Source of the DNA: Streptomyces sclerotialus
GTDB taxonomy: Bacteria; Actinomycetota; Actinomycetes; Streptomycetales; Streptomycetaceae
Length of the DNA: 64,000 bases
Assembly (NCBI GenBank): GCA_000719105.1
Contig: JODX01000024.1
Span: 1 to 64,000 of the forward strand
Direction of reading: 5' to 3'
In this document: piece by piece, positions 54,579-62,580 of the stretch
How positions within the stretch are numbered: position 1 is the first letter of the stretch
Layout: each line of letters opens with the position of its first letter
Translations under genes and position numbers: made by a program
Notes under the pieces: generated by a model
What the model was told of the DNA's origin: nothing
Database searches by the model: none
What the model saw: only the letters and a program-made list of their open reading frames with translations

Positions 54579-55483
54579 CCTTCGGCCCAGGCCGCCGCGA
54601 TCCGTCCCGCCAGCCGCACGTTGCCGCGTACCGCCGCCAGGTTCGCGTTCAGGGACGCGCCCTCGGTGTGCCGCACCAGATACCCCAGCAGGAAGGGGGT
54701 GACCGCCTGACCGGTGATCCCCTCTTCCTCGCAGGCCCGCAGCGCGTCGGCGAGCACGCGCGCGTGCAGCCCCGGATCGAGCTGCTCCTCCTCGGGCACC
54801 GGGTTGGCGACGATCAGCGCCGACTCAGGTCCGCCGACCGCGTCCTGCGCCCGCATGACGCCGGCGACCTCCTCGGGGGAACGGAGCGTCCAGTCCACCG
54901 CATGTCCCGAGTCCGACAGATAGAAGCCGGGGAAGCGCTCCGTACCGTACCCGGCGACCGCGACGCCCAGCGTCTCCAGGCGCTGCAGCGTCGCCGGCAC
55001 GTCCAGGATCGACTTCACGCCCGCGCACACCACCGTGATCCGCGTCCGTGCGAGCAGCCCCAGGTCGGCCGACTCGTCCTGCGTCACCGTCCACTGCCGG
55101 TGCACCCCGCCGAGCCCGCCCGTCGCGAACACCCGTATGCCCGCGCGTGCCGCCAGCAGCGCGGTGGCCGACACGGTCGTCGCGCCGTCGGCCCCCGAGG
55201 CCACCGCGAGCGGCAGGTCCCGGTGACCCAGCTTGCGGATCCCGTCCCCGTTCGCGACCCGCTCCACCTGCTCCTTGCCGAGACCCACATGGGGCCTTCC
55301 GTCGAGCACGGCGATCGTCGCCGGTACGGCGCCCTCCTGCCGTACGGCCTCCTCCAGTTCCAGCGCCACCTGCAGATTCTGCGGACGGGGCAGCCCGTGC
55401 GCGATGATCGTGGACTCGAGGGCCACCACGGGACGGCGGGCGGCGAGCGCCTCCCGCACCTCTTCGGACACCACCAGCACCAC
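54575..55483 (-). CDS. psuG: Pseudouridine-5'-phosphate glycosidase
   Basis: 302 residues from GTG 55483, with AGGAGG seven bases upstream; the frame to 55552 is not homologous. The sequence VALESTIIAHGLPRPQNLQV, with HVGLGKEQVERVANGDGIRK and FATGGLGGVHRQWTVTQDES, is characteristic of PsuG, which splits pseudouridine 5'-phosphate into uracil and ribose 5-phosphate during RNA nucleoside salvage. It is coupled to the downstream kinase. Confidence 0.95.
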   Translation of the reverse strand: MVLVVSEEVREALAARRPVVALESTIIAHGLPRPQNLQVALELEEAVRQEGAVPATIAVLDGRPHVGLGKEQVERVANGDGIRKLGHRDLPLAVASGADGATTVSATALLAARAGIRVFATGGLGGVHRQWTVTQDESADLGLLARTRITVVCAGVKSILDVPATLQRLETLGVAVAGYGTERFPGFYLSDSGHAVDWTLRSPEEVAGVMRAQDAVGGPESALIVANPVPEEEQLDPGLHARVLADALRACEEEGITGQAVTPFLLGYLVRHTEGASLNANLAAVRGNVRLAGRIAAAWAEG

Positions 55484-55623
55484 GTGCCTGCCTCCTGTTC
55501 CCTGCTTCCGCTCTCTGTCTCGCGCTCCTCCCTCATCCCTGGCGGGCGGCACAGCCGGTCAAACCAGACCGTCCGAGATCCGTGCCGCCCGCCGTGTGGT
55601 GGTGCCCCTGGTGCGGCCGGGCC

Positions 55624-56856
55624 TCAGACGGGCCGGACTCCACGCAGCGCCCCGTGCGGGTCGAGCACATACTTGCGGCTCGCACCCCGGTCGAACTCGG
55701 CGTAGCCGCGCGGCGCGTCCTCCAGGCCGATCACCGTCGCGTTGACCGCCTTCGCGATGTGCACCCGCTCGTGCAGGATCGCCTTCATCAGCTGCCGGTT
55801 GTACTGCATCACGGGGCACTGCCCGGTGGTGAAGCTGTGGCTCTTCGCCCAGCCCAGGCCGAGCCGCACCTTGAGGGTTCCGGATGTGGCGTCCCGGTCG
55901 GCCCCGCCGGGGTCGTCCGTGACGTAGAGCCCCGGTATGCCGAGGGCGCCGCCCGCGCGCGTGATGGCCATCAGCGTGTTCAGGACGGTCGCCGGTGCCT
56001 CCTGGGCGTCCGGTCCGTGGGCCCGGGCCTCGAAGCCGACCGCGTCGACCGCCGCGTCCACCTCGGGCTCGCCGAGGATCTCCGCGATCTGCTCCCCCGG
56101 GCTGCCGCTCGACACGTCGACCGTCTCACAGCCGAAGCTCCTCGCCTGGGCGAGACGTTCGGCGTTGAGGTCGCCCACGACGACCACGGCGGCGCCCAGG
56201 AGCTGCGCCGCCGCCGCGGTGGCGAGACCGACCGGGCCCGCCCCGGCGACGTACACCGTGGAACCGGCCCCGACGCCCGCGGTGACCGCGCCGTGGAAGC
56301 CGGTCGGGAAGATGTCCGACAGCATGGTCAGGTCGAGGAGCTTCTCGCGCGCCTGGTCCCGGTCGGGGAACCTCAGCAGGTTGAAGTCCGCGTACGGGAC
56401 CATCGCGTACTCGGCCTGGCCGCCGACCCAGCCGCCCATGTCCACGTAGCCGTACGCCGCCCCGGGGCGGGACGGATTGACGTTCAGGCAGATTCCGGTC
56501 CTGCGCTCCTTGCAGTTCCTGCAGCGCCCGCAGGCGATGTTGAACGGCACCGAGACGATGTCCCCGACCTCGATGAACTCGACGTCCGGGCCCCGCTCGA
56601 CGACCTCCCCGGTCATCTCGTGCCCGAGGACCAGCCCCTCAGGTGCCGTAGTACGGCCCCGCACCATGTGCTGGTCGCTGCCGCAGATGTTGCTGGCGAG
56701 CACCTTGATGACGACTCCGTGCCGGCATGTGCGGCCGACGTTGCCGGGAGCCACTCCCGGCCCTTCCCGCAGTTCCAGCGTCGGGTAGTCGATGGTCCTG
56801 ACCTCGACCGCCCCGGGCTTGAGATACGCGACTGCCCTGTTCCCGCTTTTGCTCAT
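55624..56856 (-). CDS. Zinc-dependent dehydrogenase, formaldehyde-dehydrogenase type
   Basis: 410 residues from ATG 56856. Catalytic zinc ligands lie in NICGSDQHMVRG and GLVLGHEMTGEV, structural zinc ligands in CGRCRNCKERRTGIC, and the NAD fold is VYVAGAGPVGLATAAAAQLL. The overall length and the insertion YPTLELREGPGVAPGNVGRT resemble glutathione-independent formaldehyde dehydrogenase (FdhA of Pseudomonas). Aldehyde dismutase is another possibility. No neighbouring C1 genes. Confidence 0.88.
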   Translation of the reverse strand: MSKSGNRAVAYLKPGAVEVRTIDYPTLELREGPGVAPGNVGRTCRHGVVIKVLASNICGSDQHMVRGRTTAPEGLVLGHEMTGEVVERGPDVEFIEVGDIVSVPFNIACGRCRNCKERRTGICLNVNPSRPGAAYGYVDMGGWVGGQAEYAMVPYADFNLLRFPDRDQAREKLLDLTMLSDIFPTGFHGAVTAGVGAGSTVYVAGAGPVGLATAAAAQLLGAAVVVVGDLNAERLAQARSFGCETVDVSSGSPGEQIAEILGEPEVDAAVDAVGFEARAHGPDAQEAPATVLNTLMAITRAGGALGIPGLYVTDDPGGADRDATSGTLKVRLGLGWAKSHSFTTGQCPVMQYNRQLMKAILHERVHIAKAVNATVIGLEDAPRGYAEFDRGASRKYVLDPHGALRGVRPV

Positions 56857-56949
56857 GAGCGACCGCCGTCCCTTCGGCTCCATGGCTTCAGAACGCAGTG
56901 CCTGCGCAGGGCGGAGTCTGCTACCGGCTCCGCCGGACGACAACAACCG

Positions 56950-57504
56950 TCAGAACAATGGCTCTGGAAGCACCCCCTCCAGCGCCAGCAGCTTCCTCTT
57001 CGTCTCCAGCCCGCCCCCGAACCCCCCGATTCCGCCGTCGCTCTCGACGACCCGGTGGCACGGCACCACGACCGGCAGCGGATTGGAGCCCATGGCGATA
57101 CCCACCGCCTGGGCCGCACCCGGCTGCCCCACCCGGCCGGCCAGCTCGCCGTAGCCCACGACCGTGCCGTACGGGACGCCGGAGGCCAGCTCACGCAGCA
57201 CCCGGCGGTTGAAACCGGAGCTCAGCGACCAGTCCAGCGGCAGCTCGAAGCCCTGGCGCTCGCCCGCGAAGTACGCCGTGACCTGGCGTATCGCCTCGGC
57301 CAGCAGCGGTGACCCCGGGTCCGGTACGGGTTCGGTGCCGAGCCGGGAGGCGAGCCGGTCCAGCGCCTTGCCGCGGACCGCGTCCGTGGCGTGGAAGACC
57401 ACGCTCACCAGGCCGTCGCCCGTCGCGGCCAGCAGCAGCGGGCCGATGTCCGTGCCGACGACGGCCCACACGAGCCGCTGCTCGTCCTGCCCAAGGCTGT
57501 TCAT
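56950..57504 (-). CDS. ogt: Methylated-DNA-[protein]-cysteine methyltransferase
   Basis: 184 residues from ATG 57504. The acceptor motif is NPLPVVVPCHRVVESDGGIG with the catalytic cysteine in PCHRV, and the DNA-binding helix region is VPYGTVVGYGELAGRVG. It transfers methyl or small alkyl groups from O6-alkylguanine to itself and is used once. A damage-type promoter ends exactly seven bases upstream, and no ribosome binding site is present, so the mRNA is probably leaderless. Confidence 0.95.
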   Translation of the reverse strand: MNSLGQDEQRLVWAVVGTDIGPLLLAATGDGLVSVVFHATDAVRGKALDRLASRLGTEPVPDPGSPLLAEAIRQVTAYFAGERQGFELPLDWSLSSGFNRRVLRELASGVPYGTVVGYGELAGRVGQPGAAQAVGIAMGSNPLPVVVPCHRVVESDGGIGGFGGGLETKRKLLALEGVLPEPLF

Positions 57505-57511
57505 GCGACCC

Positions 57512-57534
57512 ACCGTACGGCGGGCCACTGACAA
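57512..57534 (-). promoter_or_regulatory. RecA-NDp/PafBC-type damage promoter of ogt
   Basis: On the minus strand: TTGTCAGTG (57534-57526), eight bases and TACGGT (57517-57512), then seven bases to the ATG. This is a perfect match to TTGTCRGTG-N8-TANNNT, the motif of LexA-independent damage induction in actinobacteria. Confidence 0.88.
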
Positions 57535-57576
57535 CGCCCCCGGTACGGACACCGGCCAGGGTCCGTACCGGGGGCG
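57535..57576. terminator. Terminator between the glycerophosphodiesterase gene and ogt
   Basis: A perfect 16-bp stem (57535-57550 with 57561-57576) with a 10-base loop, 20 bases after the phosphodiesterase stop on the minus strand. It abuts the upstream edge of the ogt damage promoter and so insulates it. Confidence 0.85.
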
Positions 57577-57595
57577 TACCGGGAGCGGGGCGGGA

Positions 57596-58474
57596 TCAGG
57601 AGCCGTCCGTCGCCTCACGGACGACGTCGGGGGCGTTCGTGATGATGCCGTTCACGCCGTAGCCGGCGACGCGGCGGGCGGTGGCCGCGTCGTTCACGGT
57701 CCAGGTGAGGATCTCCAGTGGCTTGCCGTGGGGTCCGTCGTGCCCGTGGATCGCGGCGACGTACTCGGGGGAGATCCTCGTGTGCGGCGCGTTGATCTGG
57801 TCGGCGAACGTCGCGTACTCGGGCAGGTCGGCGACGTCGGGGGTGCCGAGGAAACCGGTCTTGACGCCCGGGCGCAGCGCGTGGACCGTGCGGATGCTGT
57901 CCGCGCTGAAGCTCTGCACGACCAGCCGGGACCGCAGGTGCTTGGGGCTGAGCCACCCCTCGTTGGCCAGCACCTTGAGGGTCTGCCGCTCGATGCCCGG
58001 GTAGAGCGCGGGGTTCTTGATCTCCAGGACGAGCTTCTGGTGGTTGCGCGAGACGCGCTCCATGTACTGCTCCAGGGTGGGCACGCGCGCGCCCGCGTAC
58101 CGGGCACCGAACCAGCTGCCCGCGTCCAGGCGCGAGATCTCCCTGGCGGTGAAGTCCTTCACATTCCACGGCGACCGGCCGGGATAGAGCTCCTCCACGT
58201 TCGTGGTCCGCGCGAGTGTCGCGTCGTGGACGACGACGAGCTCGCCGTCCTTCGTACGCTGGACGTCGTTCTCGACCCAGCGGAAGCCCATGTCGGCGGC
58301 CCGGTCGACGGCGGCCAGGGTGTTCTCGGGTGCGTAGGCGGAGGCCCCGCGGTGCGCCACGACGATCGGACGGTCGCCGCCGGAGGTGGCGTGGGCGGCG
58401 GACGTGGGGAGCAGGAGGGCGGCCGCCGCCCCCACGAGTGCGGAGACCACGGCGGCAACTGAGCGCACGTGCAT
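57596..58474 (-). CDS. Secreted glycerophosphodiester phosphodiesterase
   Basis: 292 residues from ATG 58474, with GAGGAG five bases upstream. The signal peptide (VVSALVGAAAALLLPTSAAHA) ends in an AHA-type cleavage site. The GDPD barrel has IVVAHRGASAYAPENTLAAV with the catalytic His-Arg and Glu, ENDVQRTKDGELVVVHDATL with metal ligands and the second His, and LTWTVNDAATARRVAGYGVN near the end. It cleaves deacylated phospholipid head groups to glycerol 3-phosphate, which suggests phosphate scavenging. Confidence 0.93.
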   Translation of the reverse strand: MHVRSVAAVVSALVGAAAALLLPTSAAHATSGGDRPIVVAHRGASAYAPENTLAAVDRAADMGFRWVENDVQRTKDGELVVVHDATLARTTNVEELYPGRSPWNVKDFTAREISRLDAGSWFGARYAGARVPTLEQYMERVSRNHQKLVLEIKNPALYPGIERQTLKVLANEGWLSPKHLRSRLVVQSFSADSIRTVHALRPGVKTGFLGTPDVADLPEYATFADQINAPHTRISPEYVAAIHGHDGPHGKPLEILTWTVNDAATARRVAGYGVNGIITNAPDVVREATDGS

Positions 58475-58751
58475 GCGTACTCCTCGCATAGGTGATCACA
58501 GACGGCTCAACGGTGGCAGCGGAGTGTGAACGGAAGAGGGTTACAGGATGGCCGGGTATTCAACGATGTTGCCCGTGTGCCCTCACGGTCACCGCACAAG
58601 TGGGGCAGCTCCGTGTTTCTTTGCCGGAATATCGTTCGACCATTCCATCGGGGGTCATACTCTCTGCCTCAACCATGACCGTTACCGCGGTCTGGGGCGG
58701 GGGAATCCCACTGAATGTACGTACATATCGGGGCGGAAAGGGTAGCCGCGG
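58475..58751 (+). other. Divergent region between the phosphodiesterase and MHYT genes
   Basis: 277 bases, somewhat less GC-rich than its surroundings. It must hold both promoters, but I see no consensus pair. No gene or strong repeat is supported. Confidence 0.4.
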
Positions 58752-59627
58752 ATGCAGGGCACGGTCGACGGCTTCAGTTACGGGCTCGTCACACCACTGG
58801 CGGCCTATCTCATGGCCTGCCTCGGCGGCGCACTGGGCCTGCGCTGCACGATGAGATCCATGCTCGTGACCCGCTCCTGGCGGGCGGGCTGGCTGGCCCT
58901 GGGCTCCGCGGCGATCGGCTCGGGCATCTGGACCATGCACTTCGTCGCGATGATGGGGTTCCAGGTCAGGGAGACCCCCGTCCACTACGATGCACCGACC
59001 ACGTTCGCGAGCCTCGCCGTCGCCGTCGTCATGGTCGGCGTCGGCATCTTCATCGTCGGGTACTGGGGCGCGACCGGAACGGCCCTGTTCACCGGAGGCA
59101 CCCTCACCGGACTGGGCGTGGCCTCGATGCACTACCTGGGCATGGCCGGGATGCGCCTCAACGGGAAGCTCGAGTACGACACCCTGACCGTCGGCGCCTC
59201 GGTCGTCATAGCCGTCGTCGCCGCGATCGCCGCCCTGTGGGCGGCCGGACAGGTCCGCGGCTTCCTGTGGAGCGTCGGCGCGAGCCTCGTCATGGGACTC
59301 GCCGTCACCGGCATGCACTACACGGGCATGGCCGCCCTCACCGTCCACCTCCACGCCGCGGACGGCACCCCGCCCGGCGAGTCGGCCGCGGCCCTGCTCG
59401 CCCCGATGATGATCGGCCCGATCGTCTTCCTCGCCCTCGCCGCCGTCGTCGTGATGCGCGACCCACGGATGGTCATGGGCGGGCCCGGCTGGGACGCCGA
59501 GGCGCGCCGCCCCGGCATCCCGGCCCATGCCACCGCCTCCCACCTGGGAGGACGCGAGGTCTCCCGGCTCCGCCGACACCACTGCCACCCCCGGCACCCG
59601 GGCTCCCGAACCCCGCAGAACTGGTGA
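58752..59627 (+). CDS. MHYT-domain membrane protein
   Basis: 291 residues; AAAGGG lies about 11 bases upstream. Three MHYT-type motifs, [17 protein letters not shown] and MHYTGMAA, fall at the outer edges of paired transmembrane helices, the proposed copper-binding sensor for gas or redox ligands. Most bacterial MHYT proteins carry GGDEF/EAL or kinase output domains. Here the chain ends after a short cytoplasmic tail rich in His, Arg and one Cys ([17 protein letters not shown]). How it would signal is unclear. Confidence 0.93.
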   Translation: MQGTVDGFSYGLVTPLAAYLMACLGGALGLRCTMRSMLVTRSWRAGWLALGSAAIGSGIWTMHFVAMMGFQVRETPVHYDAPTTFASLAVAVVMVGVGIFIVGYWGATGTALFTGGTLTGLGVASMHYLGMAGMRLNGKLEYDTLTVGASVVIAVVAAIAALWAAGQVRGFLWSVGASLVMGLAVTGMHYTGMAALTVHLHAADGTPPGESAAALLAPMMIGPIVFLALAAVVVMRDPRMVMGGPGWDAEARRPGIPAHATASHLGGREVSRLRRHHCHPRHPGSRTPQNW

Positions 59628-59637
59628 CACGGGCCGG

Positions 59638-59660
59638 TTGTCAGTGCGGGGCCGTACGGT
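59638..59660 (+). promoter_or_regulatory. RecA-NDp/PafBC-type damage promoter of uvrB
   Basis: TTGTCAGTG (59638-59646), eight bases and TACGGT (59655-59660), then seven bases to the uvrB ATG. Perfect match to TTGTCRGTG-N8-TANNNT. Confidence 0.9.
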
Positions 59661-59667
59661 TGATGCC

Positions 59668-61794
59668 ATGCGGCCCGTATCAAAGATCGAACGCACGGGG
59701 GCGCCCTTCGAGGTCGTCAGCCCCTACCAGCCGAGCGGTGACCAGCCGACGGCCATCGCCGAGCTCGCCCGGCGGATCGAAGCAGGCGAGAAGGACGTCG
59801 TCCTGCTGGGTGCCACCGGCACCGGCAAGTCCGCCACCACCGCCTGGATGATCGAGAAGCTCCAGCGCCCCACCCTCGTGATGGCGCCGAACAAGACACT
59901 GGCCGCCCAGCTGGCGAACGAGTTCCGTGAGCTCCTGCCGAACAACGCCGTCGAGTACTTCGTCTCGTACTACGACTACTACCAGCCCGAGGCGTACGTC
60001 CCGCAGTCGGACACGTACATCGAGAAGGACTCCTCGATCAACGAGGAGGTGGAGCGGCTGCGCCACTCCGCGACCAACTCGCTGCTCACCCGCCGCGACG
60101 TCGTCGTGGTCGCCTCGGTCTCCTGCATCTACGGCCTCGGCACGCCGCAGGAGTACGTGGACCGGATGGTCCCCCTCCGGGTCGGCGACGAGATCGACCG
60201 CGACGACCTGCTGCGCCGCTTCGTCGACATCCAGTACACGCGCAACGACACGGCGTTCGCCCGCGGCACCTTCCGCGTCCGTGGCGACACCATCGAGATC
60301 TTCCCCGTGTACGAGGAGCTCGCCGTCCGCATCGAGATGTTCGGCGACGAGATCGAGGCGCTCTCCACGCTCCACCCGCTCACCGGCGAGGTCATCAGCG
60401 ACGACCAGCAGCTCTACGTCTTCCCGGCGTCCCACTACGTTGCGGGCCCCGAGCGCCTGGAGCGCGCCGTGGGCGACATCGAGAAGGAGCTCGCCGAGCG
60501 CCTGACCGAGCTGGAGCGGCAGGGCAAGCTGCTGGAGGCCCAGCGGCTGCGCATGCGCACCACGTACGACATCGAGATGCTCCGCGAGATCGGCACCTGC
60601 TCCGGCGTGGAGAACTACTCGATGCACTTCGACGGCCGCGCCCCCGGCTCCCCGCCGAACACGCTGCTGGACTACTTCCCGGAGGACTTCCTCCTCGTCA
60701 TCGACGAGTCGCACGTCACCGTGCCCCAGATCGGCGCGATGTACGAGGGCGACGCCTCCCGCAAGCGCACCCTCGTGGACCACGGCTTCCGGCTCCCCTC
60801 CGCCCTGGACAACCGTCCGCTGAAGTGGGAGGAGTTCACGGAGCGCATCGGGCAGACCGTCTACCTGTCGGCGACCCCGGGCCAGTACGAGCTCTCGCGC
60901 GCGGACGGCTACGTCGAGCAGATCATCCGCCCCACCGGCCTGGTCGACCCCGAGGTCGTGGTCAAGCCCACCGAGGGCCAGATCGACGACCTGGTGCACG
61001 AGATCCGCAAGCGCACCGAGAAGGACGAGCGCGTCCTCGTCACCACGCTCACCAAGAAGATGGCCGAGGACCTCACCGACTACTTCGTCGAGCTCGGCAT
61101 CCAGGTCCGCTATCTGCACAGCGACGTCGACACCCTGCGCCGCGTCGAGCTGCTGCGCGAACTGCGCGCCGGCGAGTACGACGTCCTGGTCGGCATCAAC
61201 CTCCTCAGGGAGGGCCTCGACCTGCCCGAGGTCTCCCTGGTGGCGATCCTCGACGCCGACAAGGAGGGCTTCCTGCGCTCCGGGACCTCCCTCATCCAGA
61301 CCATCGGCCGCGCGGCGCGCAACGTCTCCGGCCAGGTCCACATGTATGCCGACAAGATCACCCCGGCGATGGAGAAGGCCATCGACGAGACCAACCGCCG
61401 CCGGGAGAAGCAGATCGCCTACAACAAGGCGAACGGCATCGACCCGCAGCCGCTCCGCAAGAAGATCAACGACATCGTGGCGCAGATCGCCCGCGAGGAC
61501 GTCGACACGGAGCAGCTGCTCGGCACGGGTTACCGCAACCTGAAGGACGGCAAGGGAGCCAAGGCCCCCGTGCCCTCTCTGGGCAAGGCGGACAAGGGCG
61601 CCAAGGGCAAGGCCGCCGCGACGGTTCCCACCGACCGTCCGGCCGCCGCGCTCGCCGAGCAGATCGAGCAGATGACCGAGCGCATGCGCGCGGCCGCCGC
61701 CGAGCTCCAGTTCGAGATCGCCGCCCGGCTGCGGGACGAGGTGTCCGAGATGAAGAAGGAGCTGCGCCAGATGAAGGAGGCGGGCCTGGCCTGA
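59668..61794 (+). CDS. uvrB: Excinuclease ABC subunit B
   Basis: 708 residues from ATG 59668. The frame is open upstream, but homology begins here and the damage promoter predicts transcription starting at the ATG. Walker A is [18 protein letters not shown]; the DNA-wedging beta hairpin is [20 protein letters not shown]; Walker B lies in [20 protein letters not shown]; helicase motifs V-VI are in [14 protein letters not shown] and [20 protein letters not shown]. The C-terminal UVR domain binds UvrC. A Lys/Ala-rich linker precedes it. It loads onto damage and is nicked by UvrC. Confidence 0.97.
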   Translation: MRPVSKIERTGAPFEVVSPYQPSGDQPTAIAELARRIEAGEKDVVLLGATGTGKSATTAWMIEKLQRPTLVMAPNKTLAAQLANEFRELLPNNAVEYFVSYYDYYQPEAYVPQSDTYIEKDSSINEEVERLRHSATNSLLTRRDVVVVASVSCIYGLGTPQEYVDRMVPLRVGDEIDRDDLLRRFVDIQYTRNDTAFARGTFRVRGDTIEIFPVYEELAVRIEMFGDEIEALSTLHPLTGEVISDDQQLYVFPASHYVAGPERLERAVGDIEKELAERLTELERQGKLLEAQRLRMRTTYDIEMLREIGTCSGVENYSMHFDGRAPGSPPNTLLDYFPEDFLLVIDESHVTVPQIGAMYEGDASRKRTLVDHGFRLPSALDNRPLKWEEFTERIGQTVYLSATPGQYELSRADGYVEQIIRPTGLVDPEVVVKPTEGQIDDLVHEIRKRTEKDERVLVTTLTKKMAEDLTDYFVELGIQVRYLHSDVDTLRRVELLRELRAGEYDVLVGINLLREGLDLPEVSLVAILDADKEGFLRSGTSLIQTIGRAARNVSGQVHMYADKITPAMEKAIDETNRRREKQIAYNKANGIDPQPLRKKINDIVAQIAREDVDTEQLLGTGYRNLKDGKGAKAPVPSLGKADKGAKGKAAATVPTDRPAAALAEQIEQMTERMRAAAAELQFEIAARLRDEVSEMKKELRQMKEAGLA

Positions 61795-61824
61795 CGGCTG
61801 CCCGCGCCCGGCGGGAGCGGCACG

Positions 61825-61854
61825 GTGTCGCAGGGTGTCGCACTGTGTTGCAGG
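61825..61854. repeat. Three contiguous 10-bp repeats upstream of the TerD gene
   Basis: GTGTCGCAGG, GTGTCGCACT and GTGTTGCAGG run head to tail. A 10-bp period places each copy on the same DNA face. They lie just upstream of a palindrome and -10 candidate for the TerD gene, so they may be regulator contacts. Confidence 0.65.
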
Positions 61855-61878
61855 ACCGACACAAACCGCGTTCCGGGC

Positions 61879-61908
61879 TTCGGCACCGGCAGTGCCGAAC
61901 CGTAAGGT
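61879..61908 (+). promoter_or_regulatory. Palindrome and -10 box of the TerD gene
   Basis: TTCGGCAC/GTGCCGAA (61879-61899, 5-base loop) is followed by TAAGGT (61903-61908). The palindrome occupies the space where the -35 should be, so a bound repressor would block the promoter, or an activator could replace the missing -35. Confidence 0.6.
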
Positions 61909-61962
61909 TCTGGTCATCCGCGGGCTCCGCGGCAACAGGGGACGGTGTGAGAGGGGATCGGC

Positions 61963-62541
61963 GTGACGGTCAACATGACCAAGGGGCAGGCCATCAGCCT
62001 GCAGAAGAACGACGGGGGCACGCTGACCGCGGTGCGTATGGGGCTGGGCTGGCAGGCGGCCCCCCGGCGCGGTCTGTTCGGCACCCGGACCCGGGAGGTC
62101 GACCTCGACGCCTCCGCCGTGCTGTTCGCGGAGAAGCAGCCGGTCGACGTCGTCTTCTTCCGCCACCTCGTCAGCGACGACGGCTCCGTCCGCCACACCG
62201 GTGACAACCTCGTCGGCGGTGTCGGCCAGGGCGGCGACGACGAGTCCGTCCTCGTCGACCTCCAGCGCGTCCCCGTCCACATCGACCAGATCGTCTTCAC
62301 CGTGAACTCCTTCACGGGCCAGACCTTCCAGGAGGTGCAGAACGCGTTCTGCCGCCTGGTCGACGAGAGCAACGGCCAGGAGCTCGCCCGCTACACCCTG
62401 GCGGGCGGCGGCGCGTACACCGCCCAGATCATGGCCAAGGTGCACCGCGCGGGCAGCGGCTGGCAGATGACCGCCCTCGGGGTCCCCGCCAACGGCCGCA
62501 CCTTCCAGGACCTGATGCCGGCCATCCTGCCGGTCCTGTAG
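61963..62541 (+). CDS. TerD-family protein
   Basis: 192 residues from GTG 61963 with GAGGGG six bases upstream. TerD signature segments: VNMTKGQAISLQKNDGGTLT, the Asp-rich loop REVDLDASAVLFAEKQ and SVRHTGDNLVGGVGQGGDDE, and a later VYIHIDQIVFTVNSFTGQTF-like stretch. These Ca2+-binding-type proteins occur in tellurite resistance and stress operons. It lies 39 bases before a second TerD-type gene, probably the same operon. Confidence 0.95.
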   Translation: MTVNMTKGQAISLQKNDGGTLTAVRMGLGWQAAPRRGLFGTRTREVDLDASAVLFAEKQPVDVVFFRHLVSDDGSVRHTGDNLVGGVGQGGDDESVLVDLQRVPVHIDQIVFTVNSFTGQTFQEVQNAFCRLVDESNGQELARYTLAGGGAYTAQIMAKVHRAGSGWQMTALGVPANGRTFQDLMPAILPVL

Positions 62542-62580
62542 GCGCGACCGCGCACCGGGCGACACAGGGGGACTGCGGCG

